Shown in pieces: positions 1-11,098 of a DNA stretch of 15,874 nucleotides. The position numbers were made by a program, and so were the translations under genes. Origin of the DNA: an uncultured Lysobacter sp. (GTDB lineage Bacteria; Pseudomonadota; Gammaproteobacteria; Xanthomonadales; Xanthomonadaceae). Every line of letters starts with the position of its first letter. The stretch's first letter is position 1. The notes below the pieces were generated by a model. It searched no databases. It was given only the letters and a program-made list of their open reading frames with translations, and was not told the origin of the DNA. Location of the stretch: positions 1 to 15,874 of the forward strand of contig CALTXS010000005.1 in NCBI GenBank assembly GCA_943913335.1, given 5' to 3'.

Positions 1-327
1 GAAGATGGCCCGATCTACGACGACGGGACTCTCCGAATCGACCTGGCGCAACGGGAAGTGGCCGTTCATGGAGAAGCCGTCACGCTGAGCCGCAAGGAGT
101 TCTCTCTGCTGGCCTTGCTGGTCAGGCAGCCGGGACGGTTGGTGACGCAGGCGCAGATACTGCGGGAGATGTGGGGGCCGACGCACGAGGAAGATACCCA
201 CTACCTGCGCATTCTCGTGGGCAAGTTGCGCCACAAGCTGGGGGACGATGCCTCCGCTCCTCGCTACATCGTCACTGAACCTGGGGTTGGGTTGAGGTTT
301 GTCTCGAAGGAACAGCAGCCGGCCTGA
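1..327 (+). CDS. kdpE: KdpE-type response regulator, C-terminal DNA-binding domain (5' partial)
   Basis: This is the last 108 residues of an OmpR/PhoB-family response regulator; the receiver domain lies off the left edge. The open frame runs from base 1, so the GTG at 58 is an internal codon and not a start. The visible part is the winged-helix DNA-binding domain. The run LSRKEFSLLALLVRQPGRLV is followed by a WGP motif, then a THYLRILVGKLRHKLGDD recognition-helix region and a TEPGVGLRF wing. The HYLR...LRHKL and TEPGVG pattern is characteristic of KdpE, which with the sensor kinase KdpD activates the high-affinity K+ transporter operon kdpFABC. Those partners would lie to the left and cannot be seen. 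The C-terminus looks complete at the TGA. Assignment to KdpE rather than another OmpR-like regulator rests on these C-terminal motifs only. Confidence 0.85.
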   Translation, partial: EDGPIYDDGTLRIDLAQREVAVHGEAVTLSRKEFSLLALLVRQPGRLVTQAQILREMWGPTHEEDTHYLRILVGKLRHKLGDDASAPRYIVTEPGVGLRFVSKEQQPA

Positions 328-467
328 CTCGTTCGCCGGGGATGTCCAAAGTGGCGTTGCGGGTACGGCTCACCCCAGGGCCGGTCCACGCTGCCGTCCG
401 ATCTCCCAAGACACTCCGCCGCCGCGCACCGTCGCGGCGAGCTGCTGCCCAAACTGCTGTTCGATGA
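328..467. other. Intergenic junction with no recognisable gene
   Basis: This stretch lies between the kdpE stop codon and the first in-frame codon of the eptA-like remnant. Several short frames are open on both strands, but none gave a protein I recognise, and no terminator hairpin with a T tract, promoter or repeat stands out. Around 464-485 the reading MMGRLGT faintly resembles the MGSHGP motif found upstream of this point in EptA proteins, in a different frame from the downstream remnant. That could be decayed eptA sequence or chance. A deletion end point, old mobile-element debris or an assembly join are all possible. Confidence 0.4.
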
Positions 468-4148
<3,681 letters not shown>

Positions 4149-4150
4149 GT

Positions 4151-4873
4151 TTAAAAATCTCCAAAATGTGCTTGTAGCGCGGCGATGGCCGCGATGCCCG
4201 CGGTCTCTGTGCGCAGGATGCGTGGGCCCAGGCGCAGCCCGCTAAAACCGGCGGCTTCGAGCTGAGACAGATCGCGCTCGCTCCAGCCGCCTTCGGTTCC
4301 AATCGCAATGGCCACGGCTGCGTTCTGCAGTTTCAAGGTGCGCAGGTCGGCGCCGGCGGTGGGTTCCAGCAGCAGACGAACCGGTGCATCTATCGGCATG
4401 CTGACCAGATCGCAAGGTGGCGCAACGGTAGGGACGGTTGCACGCCCCGATTGCTCGCAAGCACTGATCACGACTTGGCGCCAATGTTCATGACGCTTGC
4501 GGGCGCGCTCGCCGTCGAGTTTTACTTCGCCGCGTTGTGAATGCACGGGCACGATTTGCGCCACCCCGAGTTCCGTCGCCTTTTGCAGGATCCAGTCCAT
4601 TTTGTCGCCGCGGGCAATGCCCTGAATCAAGGTGATGCGCAGCGGCGATTCATTGGTCCGGACCTGTGCCGATTCGACGACGGCGGTACCGGCCTTCTTG
4701 CCGATTTCCGCAAGCGTTGCGGTGTAGTCATTGCCGTCGCCATTAAACAGCACGCAGGTGTCGCCGGGCTGCAGGCGCAGAACGCGCCCCAGATGCGCTG
4801 CGGCATCATCGGGCAGCTGCACGGAGACACCGGCCTGCAAGGGCAGATCGACAAAGGTTCGCGTCACTCTCAT
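4151..4873 (-). CDS. rsmE: 16S rRNA (uracil-1498-N3)-methyltransferase RsmE
   Basis: S-adenosylmethionine-dependent methylation of U1498 in 16S rRNA of the 30S subunit. The product has 240 residues. The N-terminal part (about 1-70) is the PUA-like RNA-binding domain; the C-terminal part is the SPOUT/trefoil-knot methyltransferase domain, with KMDWILQKATELGV at 91-104, IGTEGGWSERDL at 191-202 and LGPRILRTETA at 215-225. In most RsmE proteins the knot loop reads IGPEGG, so the threonine at position 193 is unusual. I chose the ATG at 4873 because it forms an ATGA overlap with the bioA stop and lies 10 bases from a GGAG. The ATG three codons upstream (4882) has the GGAG only 1 base away. It is the middle gene of bioA-rsmE-gshB. 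Confidence 0.95.
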   Translation of the reverse strand: MRVTRTFVDLPLQAGVSVQLPDDAAAHLGRVLRLQPGDTCVLFNGDGNDYTATLAEIGKKAGTAVVESAQVRTNESPLRITLIQGIARGDKMDWILQKATELGVAQIVPVHSQRGEVKLDGERARKRHEHWRQVVISACEQSGRATVPTVAPPCDLVSMPIDAPVRLLLEPTAGADLRTLKLQNAAVAIAIGTEGGWSERDLSQLEAAGFSGLRLGPRILRTETAGIAAIAALQAHFGDF

Positions 4874-6240
4874 TGCGGCCATTCTCCATGTTGCGCCAGC
4901 TCGGCGATAGCCCCTTGCGTCACTGTGGCCAGTTTCTCGATGTCGCCCTGATCCACACAGTAGGGCGGCATCCAGTACAGAACATTACCCAAGGGCCGCA
5001 ACAGTACACCGTGCTCCAGCGCGTAGCGATAGGCCCGTAGTCCGGCTCGGGCGGGGTCGGCGTATTCGCTGTTCGGCGTGCCGTCGGGGCTCAGTTCAAA
5101 GGCCACGATCATGCCGGTCTGGCGGCGCTCGCAAACGATCCCATGACCATCTAGCGTGTTCGCTGCATCGGCCAACCATTGAGTCCGTTCGCGATTGGTT
5201 TCGATGATGGCGTCGTCCTTGAGAATACGCAGTGTCTGTAACGCCGCAGCACAGGCCAGGGCGTTGCCGGTATAGCTGTGCGAATGCAGGAACGCACGCT
5301 CGCGGCTGCGATCGAGGAAACCGTCGTACACCGATTGCGTTGTTATAACGGCAGCCAGGGGCAATGTGCCGCCGGTCAGGCCTTTAGACAGGCACAGAAA
5401 GTCGGGCTGGATAGCAGCTTGCTCGCACGCAAACAGCGTACCGGTGCGGCCAAAGCCGACCGCAATCTCATCGGCAATGAGAAACACGCCGTACTGATCG
5501 CAAAGAGCGCGCGCACCCTTAAGGTAATCAGGGCTGTGCATGCGCATGCCGCCGGCACATTGCACCAGTGGCTCCAGAATGACAGCGCAAACGGTCTCGC
5601 CACATTGCTCCAATGTGCGTCGCAGGTCGTCTAAAGCCAGCGTGCTCGCAATTTTTGGGTCGGTGCCAAACGCATCCGGCGAGCGTACGAATAGGGGCTC
5701 TGCGAGCAGCGGCGCGTACACGCGCCGATACAGCGGTACATCGCCTACAGCCAACGCGCCCAAGGTCTCGCCGTGATAACCGTTGTGCAGACTGACAAAG
5801 CGGGTACGTAGCTGGTCGCCGCGATTGCGGAACCAGTGGAAGGCCATCTTAAGGGCCACCTCGATGCCGGCCGAACCGTTATCGGCGTAGAACACTTTGG
5901 CTAATGGCTCACGATCCGGGTCGCGGGGGGCCAGTTGCAACAGCTGCTCGGCGAGCTCTACGGCCGGCTCATGCGAGGCGCCGGCCAGGATAACCTGCGA
6001 AAGTTTTTTGGCCTGTCGCGCGACAGCCTCGGCAATGCGTGGTTCCGCATGGCCAAACAAATTGACCCACCAGCTCGACACGGCATCGAGATAGCGCTGG
6101 CCGGAATGGTCCACAAGGTAAGCGCCATGGCCGGACGCGATGGTCAGCAAGGGTAGCGGATCCGGGTGCTCGGCCATTTGGGTGCACGGGTGCCACAGCA
6201 CCTGCAAGTCGCGGCGGCGCCACTGGTCGTCTGCTATCAT
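4870..6240 (-). CDS. bioA: Adenosylmethionine-8-amino-7-oxononanoate aminotransferase
   Basis: PLP-dependent class III aminotransferase of biotin synthesis. It transfers the amino group of S-adenosylmethionine to 8-amino-7-oxononanoate (KAPA), giving 7,8-diaminopelargonate. The 456 residues contain WHPCTQM near the N-terminus and the substrate-site SSWWVNLFGHAEP (55-67). PLP-binding blocks follow: YADNGSAGIEVALKMA (118-133), NGYHGET (153-159) and IADEIAVGFGRTG (255-267, Asp257 to the ring nitrogen). The Schiff-base Lys286 is in LCLSKGLTGGTLPL, followed by HSHSYTGNALAC. The WHPCTQM and SSWWVN segments separate BioA from related ornithine or GABA aminotransferases. First gene of an operon with rsmE (4-base overlap) and gshB. 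No convincing Shine-Dalgarno precedes the ATG, and no BirA-type operator is evident. Other bio genes are not in the window. Confidence 0.96.
   Translation of the reverse strand: MIADDQWRRRDLQVLWHPCTQMAEHPDPLPLLTIASGHGAYLVDHSGQRYLDAVSSWWVNLFGHAEPRIAEAVARQAKKLSQVILAGASHEPAVELAEQLLQLAPRDPDREPLAKVFYADNGSAGIEVALKMAFHWFRNRGDQLRTRFVSLHNGYHGETLGALAVGDVPLYRRVYAPLLAEPLFVRSPDAFGTDPKIASTLALDDLRRTLEQCGETVCAVILEPLVQCAGGMRMHSPDYLKGARALCDQYGVFLIADEIAVGFGRTGTLFACEQAAIQPDFLCLSKGLTGGTLPLAAVITTQSVYDGFLDRSRERAFLHSHSYTGNALACAAALQTLRILKDDAIIETNRERTQWLADAANTLDGHGIVCERRQTGMIVAFELSPDGTPNSEYADPARAGLRAYRYALEHGVLLRPLGNVLYWMPPYCVDQGDIEKLATVTQGAIAELAQHGEWPQ
6232..6240 (+). promoter_or_regulatory. Possible extended -10 promoter for nudE
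   Basis: TGC followed by TATCAT (6235-6240) matches an extended -10 element (TGn plus 5 of 6 bases of TATAAT). No good -35 is seen upstream, as is common for extended -10 promoters. The last three bases are the complement of the bioA start codon, so the element would overlap the beginning of the divergent gene. Confidence 0.4.
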
Positions 6241-6269
6241 GACTCGGAATCGACAGGGTTCATCGTTCC

Positions 6270-6275
6270 ATTATC
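6270..6275 (-). promoter_or_regulatory. Possible -10 element of the bioA promoter
   Basis: Read on the minus strand this is GATAAT (5 of 6 bases of TATAAT), 30 bases upstream of the bioA ATG. No clear -35 is visible; the region where it would lie is inside the first codons of nudE. The two divergent promoters would therefore interlock across the 36-base gap. Confidence 0.35.
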
Positions 6276-6276
6276 C

Positions 6277-6825
6277 ATGACGCGACGCTATCCGATCATC
6301 CACGCTCGCCGCCCCATCCTAGGGCAGCCGCCGCATGGCGAGGAGATTGATCTCGAATTCTCCAATGGCGAGGCGCGCACCTATCGCCGCATGCTTCAGC
6401 CCGGCCATGGCGCTGTGTATGTCGTGGCCCTGCCGGATCCCGAGCACGTGTATCTGATCCGCGAGTATTCCTGCGGCATGGAGCACTATGAGCTGGGCCC
6501 CGTTAAAGGCCGCATCGATCCGGGTGAAACCCCGGTTGAAACGGCCAATCGCGAACTGCGTGAGGAAATCGGTTTTGGTGCCCGTCGTCTCGATCACGTT
6601 CGCAGCATCAGCCTCAATCCTAATTACATGACGCATGCGGCGGAGCTGGTGATCGCACGCGATCTGTATCCGGAAACGCTCGAAGGCGATGAGCCCGAAT
6701 CGCTGGAGCTGGTGAGCTGGCGACTCGACGATCTCGAATCGCTGCTATTGAGGCCCGACATGACCGACGGCCGCTCGTTTGCGGCGTTGTTTATCGCGCG
6801 GCAATGGCTGCGCGAATTCGGTTGA
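6277..6825 (+). CDS. nudE: ADP compounds hydrolase NudE (Nudix)
   Basis: Nudix hydrolase acting on ADP-ribose, NADH, Ap3A and related adenosine-diphosphate compounds, releasing AMP. The 182-residue product carries a perfect Nudix box at residues 78-100: G78, E84, then REL-REE-G at 92-99, fitting GX5EX7REUXEEXGU. Flanking blocks are NudE-specific: VDLEFSNG-like IDLEFSNGEARTYRRM, LIREYSCGMEHYELG before the box, and LYPETLEGDEPE after it. The start is placed at the ATG at 6277, which gives the usual family length of about 185. The frame is open further upstream, but that part lies antisense to bioA. No good Shine-Dalgarno is visible, so translation may depend on a leader of some 30 bases. Divergent from bioA and first of nudE-cysQ-mazG, with 13 bases to cysQ. 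Confidence 0.93.
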   Translation: MTRRYPIIHARRPILGQPPHGEEIDLEFSNGEARTYRRMLQPGHGAVYVVALPDPEHVYLIREYSCGMEHYELGPVKGRIDPGETPVETANRELREEIGFGARRLDHVRSISLNPNYMTHAAELVIARDLYPETLEGDEPESLELVSWRLDDLESLLLRPDMTDGRSFAALFIARQWLREFG

Positions 6826-6838
6826 ACCGCATACTTAA

Positions 6839-7696
6839 ATGACCGATTCGAATCCTACGCCGCGGTGGTCGATTCCGCAGATGCACTCGGTCCTGCAATG
6901 TATGGCAACGGCCGGTCGCGCCATCCTTGATGTCTACGACAGTGATCAGACCGTCATCGCCACGCAAAAGGCCGACCGGTCACCGTTGACTGAGGCGGAC
7001 CTGGCCTCGCATCGGATTCTTGCTCAGGGCCTTGCCGATTGGGGCTGGCTGATCCTGAGCGAGGAAGACACCCGCAATCACGCCGCAACGACCCGCTCGC
7101 AAGCCGACACGCTGTGGCTCGTTGATCCGCTCGATGGCACCAAGGAGTTCCTGCGCCGCAGCGGTGAGTTCGCCATCAATGTCGCGCTGGTGCATCAGGG
7201 CGAAGTGATCTGGGGCGCCGTGCACGCACCGGTGCTGCAAACCACCTGGTTCGGCGGCAAGCATTACGGTGCGTGGCGCATGGATGCCGATGCCGACCCG
7301 CGGCAGGCCAGTGCCATAAGAATCGCCGCGCCGGCGCAACGGCCGGTCCGCATCCTGGCCAGCCGCGACCATCGCGGCGATGGTGAGGCCACAGTACTGG
7401 CTCGCCTTGATGCGAGCGAGTGGGGACCTGCAACTTGCATTCAGCAGGGCTCCGCACTCAAGTACTCCGCGATTGCACAGGGTGATGCCGACTTTATGCT
7501 GCGCCTTCATCCGTGCATGGAGTGGGATGTCGCAGCGCCCCAGGCCATTCTCGAAGCCGCGGGCGGCGCCGTTTTCGATCTCCACGGCCAACCGTTGCGC
7601 TACAACCAATCCGAATCTCTGCTCGTCCCTTCGCTCGTTGCGATTGGTGATGCGTCCTTGCCCTGGCGTCTCTGGATGGAGCCCGTATCCGCTTGA
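6839..7696 (+). CDS. cysQ: 3'(2'),5'-bisphosphate nucleotidase CysQ
   Basis: Mg2+-dependent, lithium-sensitive phosphatase of the inositol-monophosphatase superfamily that hydrolyses 3'-phosphoadenosine 5'-phosphate (PAP) to AMP. It recycles the by-product of sulfate assimilation and phosphopantetheine transfer. The 285 residues hold the metal-binding motifs in order: RSPLTEADLAS (47-57), LSEED (73-77), WLVDPLDGTKEF (93-104, with Asp96 and Asp99) and MEWDVAAPQAILEAAGG (227-243, with Asp230). The DGTKEF form, rather than DGT.NF, is typical of CysQ as opposed to SuhB. The C-terminal extension of about 25 residues after NQSESLLVPS is a little long. The ATG lacks an obvious Shine-Dalgarno, 13 bases after the nudE stop. 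The gene ends within the start codon of mazG. Confidence 0.94.
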   Translation: MTDSNPTPRWSIPQMHSVLQCMATAGRAILDVYDSDQTVIATQKADRSPLTEADLASHRILAQGLADWGWLILSEEDTRNHAATTRSQADTLWLVDPLDGTKEFLRRSGEFAINVALVHQGEVIWGAVHAPVLQTTWFGGKHYGAWRMDADADPRQASAIRIAAPAQRPVRILASRDHRGDGEATVLARLDASEWGPATCIQQGSALKYSAIAQGDADFMLRLHPCMEWDVAAPQAILEAAGGAVFDLHGQPLRYNQSESLLVPSLVAIGDASLPWRLWMEPVSA

Positions 7697-8478
7697 ATAT
7701 TCAACGATTGCTCGATGTTATGGCCGCGCTGCGAAACCCGCAGACCGGTTGCCCGTGGGATCTGCAGCAGGACTTCAGAACGATCGCGCCGTACACCATC
7801 GAAGAAGCGTACGAAGTCGCCGATGCCATCGACCGCAATGACATGGCGGATCTGCGTGAGGAGCTTGGCGATCTGCTTCTGCAAGTGGTGTTCCATGCGC
7901 AGATGGCACAGGAGCAGAAGGCGTTTGCATTTGACGATGTGGTCACCGCCATCGTCGACAAGATGGTGAGCCGCCACCCGCATGTGTTTGGTGCTGAGCA
8001 CGTCGCCGATGCGCAAGCGCAGACGGAGTTATGGGAACAGCACAAACAGCGCGAGCGCGAAGCCAAGGGCGAGCAGGATACTTCGGCCTTGGCCGGCGTT
8101 ACTCGGGGTCTGCCGGAGTGGCAACGTGCGATCAAGCTGCAAAAGCGCGCTGCGCGATCAGGCTTTGAGTGGCCTTCGACTGAGCCGGTTATCGCCAAAC
8201 TGCGCGAAGAGCTGAAGGAAGTCGAAGACGAAATCGAGGCGCAACGCAACGGCGCTGACAACAAGGATCGAATCGAAGAGGAAGTCGGCGACCTGCTGTT
8301 TGTCGCGGTCAATCTGGCACGGCATCTCGAGGTTGATCCCGGTACCGCCTTGCGCACGGCGAACCGCAAGTTTGAAACTCGCTTCCGGTCCATGGAAGCA
8401 TTGGCGAAGGCGCAGGGGAGCGTCTTCAAAGACTTACCGTTGTCTGAACTCGAGATGATGTGGAACCGCGTCAAATAG
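7693..8478 (+). CDS. mazG: Nucleoside triphosphate pyrophosphohydrolase MazG
   Basis: All-alpha NTP pyrophosphohydrolase that converts (d)NTPs to the monophosphates and pyrophosphate; in E. coli it limits aberrant nucleotides and lowers ppGpp. The 261 residues form the two-domain full-length type. The N-terminal domain has NPQTGCPWD (15-23), IEEAYEV (36-42) and REELGDLLLQVVFHAQMA (55-72). The C-terminal domain has LREELKEVEDEI (170-181) and EEEVGDLLFVAVNLARH (195-211), with the repeated EExxE and ExxD metal ligands. The start is TTG at 7693: alignment to E. coli MazG begins exactly there (NIQRLLDVMAAL), and TTGA overlaps the cysQ TGA by 4 bases. The next in-frame ATG (M10) would remove conserved residues. 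GGAG at 7678-7681 is 11 bases upstream. The overlap predicts translational coupling to cysQ. Confidence 0.95.
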   Translation: MNIQRLLDVMAALRNPQTGCPWDLQQDFRTIAPYTIEEAYEVADAIDRNDMADLREELGDLLLQVVFHAQMAQEQKAFAFDDVVTAIVDKMVSRHPHVFGAEHVADAQAQTELWEQHKQREREAKGEQDTSALAGVTRGLPEWQRAIKLQKRAARSGFEWPSTEPVIAKLREELKEVEDEIEAQRNGADNKDRIEEEVGDLLFVAVNLARHLEVDPGTALRTANRKFETRFRSMEALAKAQGSVFKDLPLSELEMMWNRVK

Positions 8479-8504
8479 CTTGGTTCAGCGGTGGTTTCAG
8501 GATC

Positions 8505-8535
8505 TTGACTAAACTGAACACGATTCATTCATAAA
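8505..8535 (+). promoter_or_regulatory. Possible promoter of the two-component operon
   Basis: TTGACT (8505-8510, 5 of 6 of the -35 consensus) and CATAAA (8530-8535, 4 of 6 of the -10) lie in the 82-base gap after mazG, with a long 19-bp spacer. The region also has repeated TTCAT/TCAT/ACAT units at 8524-8538, which could be response-regulator half-sites, although they are short. A GAGGGA ribosome-binding site follows at 8551-8556. Confidence 0.35.
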
Positions 8536-8560
8536 CATCAAGACGAGCACGAGGGACACG

Positions 8561-9268
8561 ATGCAACATACACGCGACGGTGGGCTGGTACTGATTGTTG
8601 AGGACAACCGCGATATCAGCGAAATGGTGGGTGAATACCTGGAGTCCAAGGGATTTGATGTGGACTTTGCCGCCGACGGGGCCGATGGTCTACGGTTGGC
8701 CACGGACAATAACTACGACGTAATCATCCTGGATCTGATGCTGCCGCGCATGGACGGCATGGAAGTGTGTCGCCGCCTGCGTGAGGATGCGCGCAAGGCC
8801 ACGCCGATCCTGATGCTGACCTCGCGCGATGCGCTCGAAGAGAAGTTGGATGGTCTGTCAGCCGGCGCCGATGACTACCTGACCAAGCCCTTTGCTGTGC
8901 AGGAGCTCGAAGCGCGCCTGCGCGCGATGATCCGCCGTGAGCGCCGTCAGATCGGTGGGGAACTGCTGAAGGTAGCTGATCTCGAACTCGATCCGTCGTC
9001 AATGCGCGCCACGCGTGCCGGCAACGAACTGCAGCTGTCGCCGATCGGTCTCAAATTGCTGACCATTCTGATGCGTGAATCGCCACGGGTAGTGAGCCGT
9101 CAGGAGATCGAACGCGAGATCTGGGGCAATGCGTTGCCGGATTCGGATACCTTGCGCAGTCATCTGTACAACGTCCGTAAGGCGGTCGACAAGAACTTTG
9201 AGCGTCAGCTGCTGCATACCGTGCAGTCGGCGGGGTATCGCATCGCGGACGTGCAGACTTCGATTTAA
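8561..9268 (+). CDS. OmpR/PhoB-family response regulator
   Basis: Two-domain transcription factor of 235 residues. The receiver domain (about 8-125) has the acidic pair Glu14-Asp15 in IVEDN, the phospho-acceptor Asp58 in IILDLMLP, Thr87 in LMLTSRD and Lys109 in YLTKPF. The C-terminal winged helix (about 135-230) has LSPIGLKLLTILMRESPRVV, then EIWG, a DTLRSHLYNVRKAVD recognition helix and the wing LHTVQSAGYRI. All residues needed for phosphorylation are present. The ATG follows GAGGGA by a few bases. The cognate kinase begins 24 bases after its stop. I cannot name the system: the overall form is like PhoP/ColR-type envelope regulators, and the position before dgkA fits that, but no diagnostic motif settles it. 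Confidence 0.93.
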   Translation: MQHTRDGGLVLIVEDNRDISEMVGEYLESKGFDVDFAADGADGLRLATDNNYDVIILDLMLPRMDGMEVCRRLREDARKATPILMLTSRDALEEKLDGLSAGADDYLTKPFAVQELEARLRAMIRRERRQIGGELLKVADLELDPSSMRATRAGNELQLSPIGLKLLTILMRESPRVVSRQEIEREIWGNALPDSDTLRSHLYNVRKAVDKNFERQLLHTVQSAGYRIADVQTSI

Positions 9269-9292
9269 CACACGCCCGATAAGATGTAGGCC

Positions 9293-10612
9293 ATGTCTCA
9301 GCGCCTACCTTCGCAAATCCGAACAGTTTTTATCCGCCAGGGCATCTTCGGTTGCGCCTTGCTGCTGCTGGCGCTGCTGAGTCTGGCGGTACTGTTCGGC
9401 GAGTTCCGCATGCGTCAGGAACTGACAGCCGTAGCCAAACAGGCGGTTCGGCAGCATGCGGACAACCCCCAGGTTCAGACATACCAGTTCGGTAACGCCG
9501 CGGTATTCCTTGCTGCGCCATCGCAAACGGCTGAGCAGCGGTATGCCGGGTTTCTGCAAGGAACGCGCTTGCAACCGGGCTTTCAGCAGCGCATGGACGA
9601 ACAGCTCCGTCCGAACACGACCCCGGGCCTCGATATCAACTGGCGCCACTTGCGGCTTCAGCTCAACGGCCTGGATGTGTATCTGGTGCGCGATACGCAC
9701 ATTGCCAACCGTAACATGGCGTGGTTTCTTGCCACAGTGGCGCTCGCGACCATCCTGGCATTCGGACTGGTGACCTGGCAATCGTACTTGGCCGTCAAGC
9801 GCGTAATGACGCCGATTCGTGAGCTTTCTGATGCGGTTAATGCGTGGCGGCCGGGACGACTGGACGATTCGGCCCTGCGCGCTATGGAGCCGCAGGCATC
9901 CGCGAGTGTCGAGGCTCGCAATCTGTGGCAGGCGATGTACGGCTTGGCGCAGCGGATTCGGGCCTTTACACTGCGTGAAAATCAGTTCCTGCGCGATGCC
10001 GGTCATGAACTGCGCACGCCACTTACCGTAATTGATATGTCCGTCGATTCGCTGGAGACGCAATTGTCGGATTTGCCCGCGAGCCGACGTATTCTGCAAC
10101 GGTTGCGGCAGGCCAGTGGCCGTATTCAGTCCAAACTCGATGCGCTGATGCTACTCACGCGTGAGAACGAAGTCCGCATGTTGGCCGAACCGTTCGAAGT
10201 GCGTGAGTTGGCCGAGCAGCAGATGACCTTAGTGCGCACGCGCTTTGCTGATCGCGATGTGAAACTGATCCTGGAGCCGGGCTCGCCGGTGACCGTGAAC
10301 GGAACGGCACAGGCCTTCGCGCTAATCATGGAACAGCTGCTTGCCAATGCGATGCGCTTTACGACGCAGGGGCTGGTTCGGGTGGAGGTCACGCCCGAAT
10401 GCGTGAGTGTGCAGGATTCCGGCAGTGGCATGAGTGATGAAGCGCTCAGCCGCGCCTTCGATCCCTTATTTCGCGAAGATCCGTTCGCCGCCGAGGGGCA
10501 GGGCATTGGTCTGACCTTGGTAAGTCAGTTGGCAGAACGGGCCGGCTGGCATGTCGTTCTGCACAGTGAGCCGGGCAATGGCACGCGTGCCGAGCTCCGA
10601 TTTAGCCCGTAA
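9293..10612 (+). CDS. Sensor histidine kinase, partner of the upstream regulator
   Basis: Inner-membrane sensor kinase of 439 residues. A first membrane segment (about 17-36) is followed by a periplasmic domain of roughly 105 residues (37-142), a second membrane segment (about 143-165) and a linker starting at KRVMTPIRELSDAVN that resembles a HAMP helix. The dimerisation H-box is FLRDAGHELRTPLTVI, with the phospho-acceptor His238. The ATPase domain has the N-box LLANAMRFT (Asn352), G1 VQDSGSGM (374-380) and G2 GQGIGLTLV (402-410). The periplasmic domain is not one I recognise. It lacks the ExxE metal motif reported for ColS, so the stimulus cannot be read from sequence. It is encoded 24 bases after the regulator; dgkA follows after 75 bases. 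Confidence 0.93.
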   Translation: MSQRLPSQIRTVFIRQGIFGCALLLLALLSLAVLFGEFRMRQELTAVAKQAVRQHADNPQVQTYQFGNAAVFLAAPSQTAEQRYAGFLQGTRLQPGFQQRMDEQLRPNTTPGLDINWRHLRLQLNGLDVYLVRDTHIANRNMAWFLATVALATILAFGLVTWQSYLAVKRVMTPIRELSDAVNAWRPGRLDDSALRAMEPQASASVEARNLWQAMYGLAQRIRAFTLRENQFLRDAGHELRTPLTVIDMSVDSLETQLSDLPASRRILQRLRQASGRIQSKLDALMLLTRENEVRMLAEPFEVRELAEQQMTLVRTRFADRDVKLILEPGSPVTVNGTAQAFALIMEQLLANAMRFTTQGLVRVEVTPECVSVQDSGSGMSDEALSRAFDPLFREDPFAAEGQGIGLTLVSQLAERAGWHVVLHSEPGNGTRAELRFSP

Positions 10613-10687
10613 AGCGGGCCGGTGGCGGCGCTCACCCGGTTAAATGTGGCAAAATCTGCGCTGGATTCTGAATTGGACAATACCCAG

Positions 10688-11065
10688 ATGGCAGATGAGT
10701 ACGGACACTTGCCGCGCAGTCCGCAGCGCATCATCAAGGCCGCCAGATGGTCCTTTCAGGGCCTCAAAGCCGCCTGGTTGCACGAGTCCTCGTTCCGTCT
10801 CGAGTGCTATCTGGCAGCGGTGCTGACTCCGGTGGCGATCTGGCTCGGTGAGACACCGGTCGAACGCGTACTGATGATCGGTTCGATACTGCTGGTTCTG
10901 AGCATGGAATTGGCCAATTCCGCAGTTGAGGCCGTGATCGGCCGCTACGGTGACGATTTTCACGAACTCGCCGGGCGGGCCAAGGACATGGGCTCCGCCG
11001 CGGTTTTTGTGCTGATGATGAACGTGCTGGTCACGTGGGGCCTGATCCTGCTTCCGCGCATTTGA
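10688..11065 (+). CDS. dgkA: Diacylglycerol kinase (prokaryotic, DgkA)
   Basis: Small integral inner-membrane kinase that phosphorylates diacylglycerol to phosphatidic acid, recycling diacylglycerol released by membrane-derived oligosaccharide synthesis and by phosphoethanolamine transferases. The 125 residues start at the ATG at 10688, giving the usual length (E. coli 122). A longer open frame from 10622 lies in the spacer and is not conserved. With a constant offset of 5, the E. coli active-site residues are all present: Glu33, Glu74, Asn77, Glu81, Lys99 and Asp100, in SMELANSAVEAVIGR and HELAGRAKDMGSAAV. Three membrane helices are seen at about 42-58, 61-82 and 104-122, after an N-terminal amphipathic segment. 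Its place directly after a two-component system suggests, but does not prove, control by it. Confidence 0.95.
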   Translation: MADEYGHLPRSPQRIIKAARWSFQGLKAAWLHESSFRLECYLAAVLTPVAIWLGETPVERVLMIGSILLVLSMELANSAVEAVIGRYGDDFHELAGRAKDMGSAAVFVLMMNVLVTWGLILLPRI

Positions 11066-11098
11066 TAAAGTAACTACTGAATTTTTTAAGGAGAAGTT

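Noticed and set aside
11066..11098. Possible Mn2+ (yybP-ykoY) riboswitch before the TerC-family gene
   Set aside because: The gap to dgkA is only 33 bases, too short for the aptamer, and only a Shine-Dalgarno is visible.
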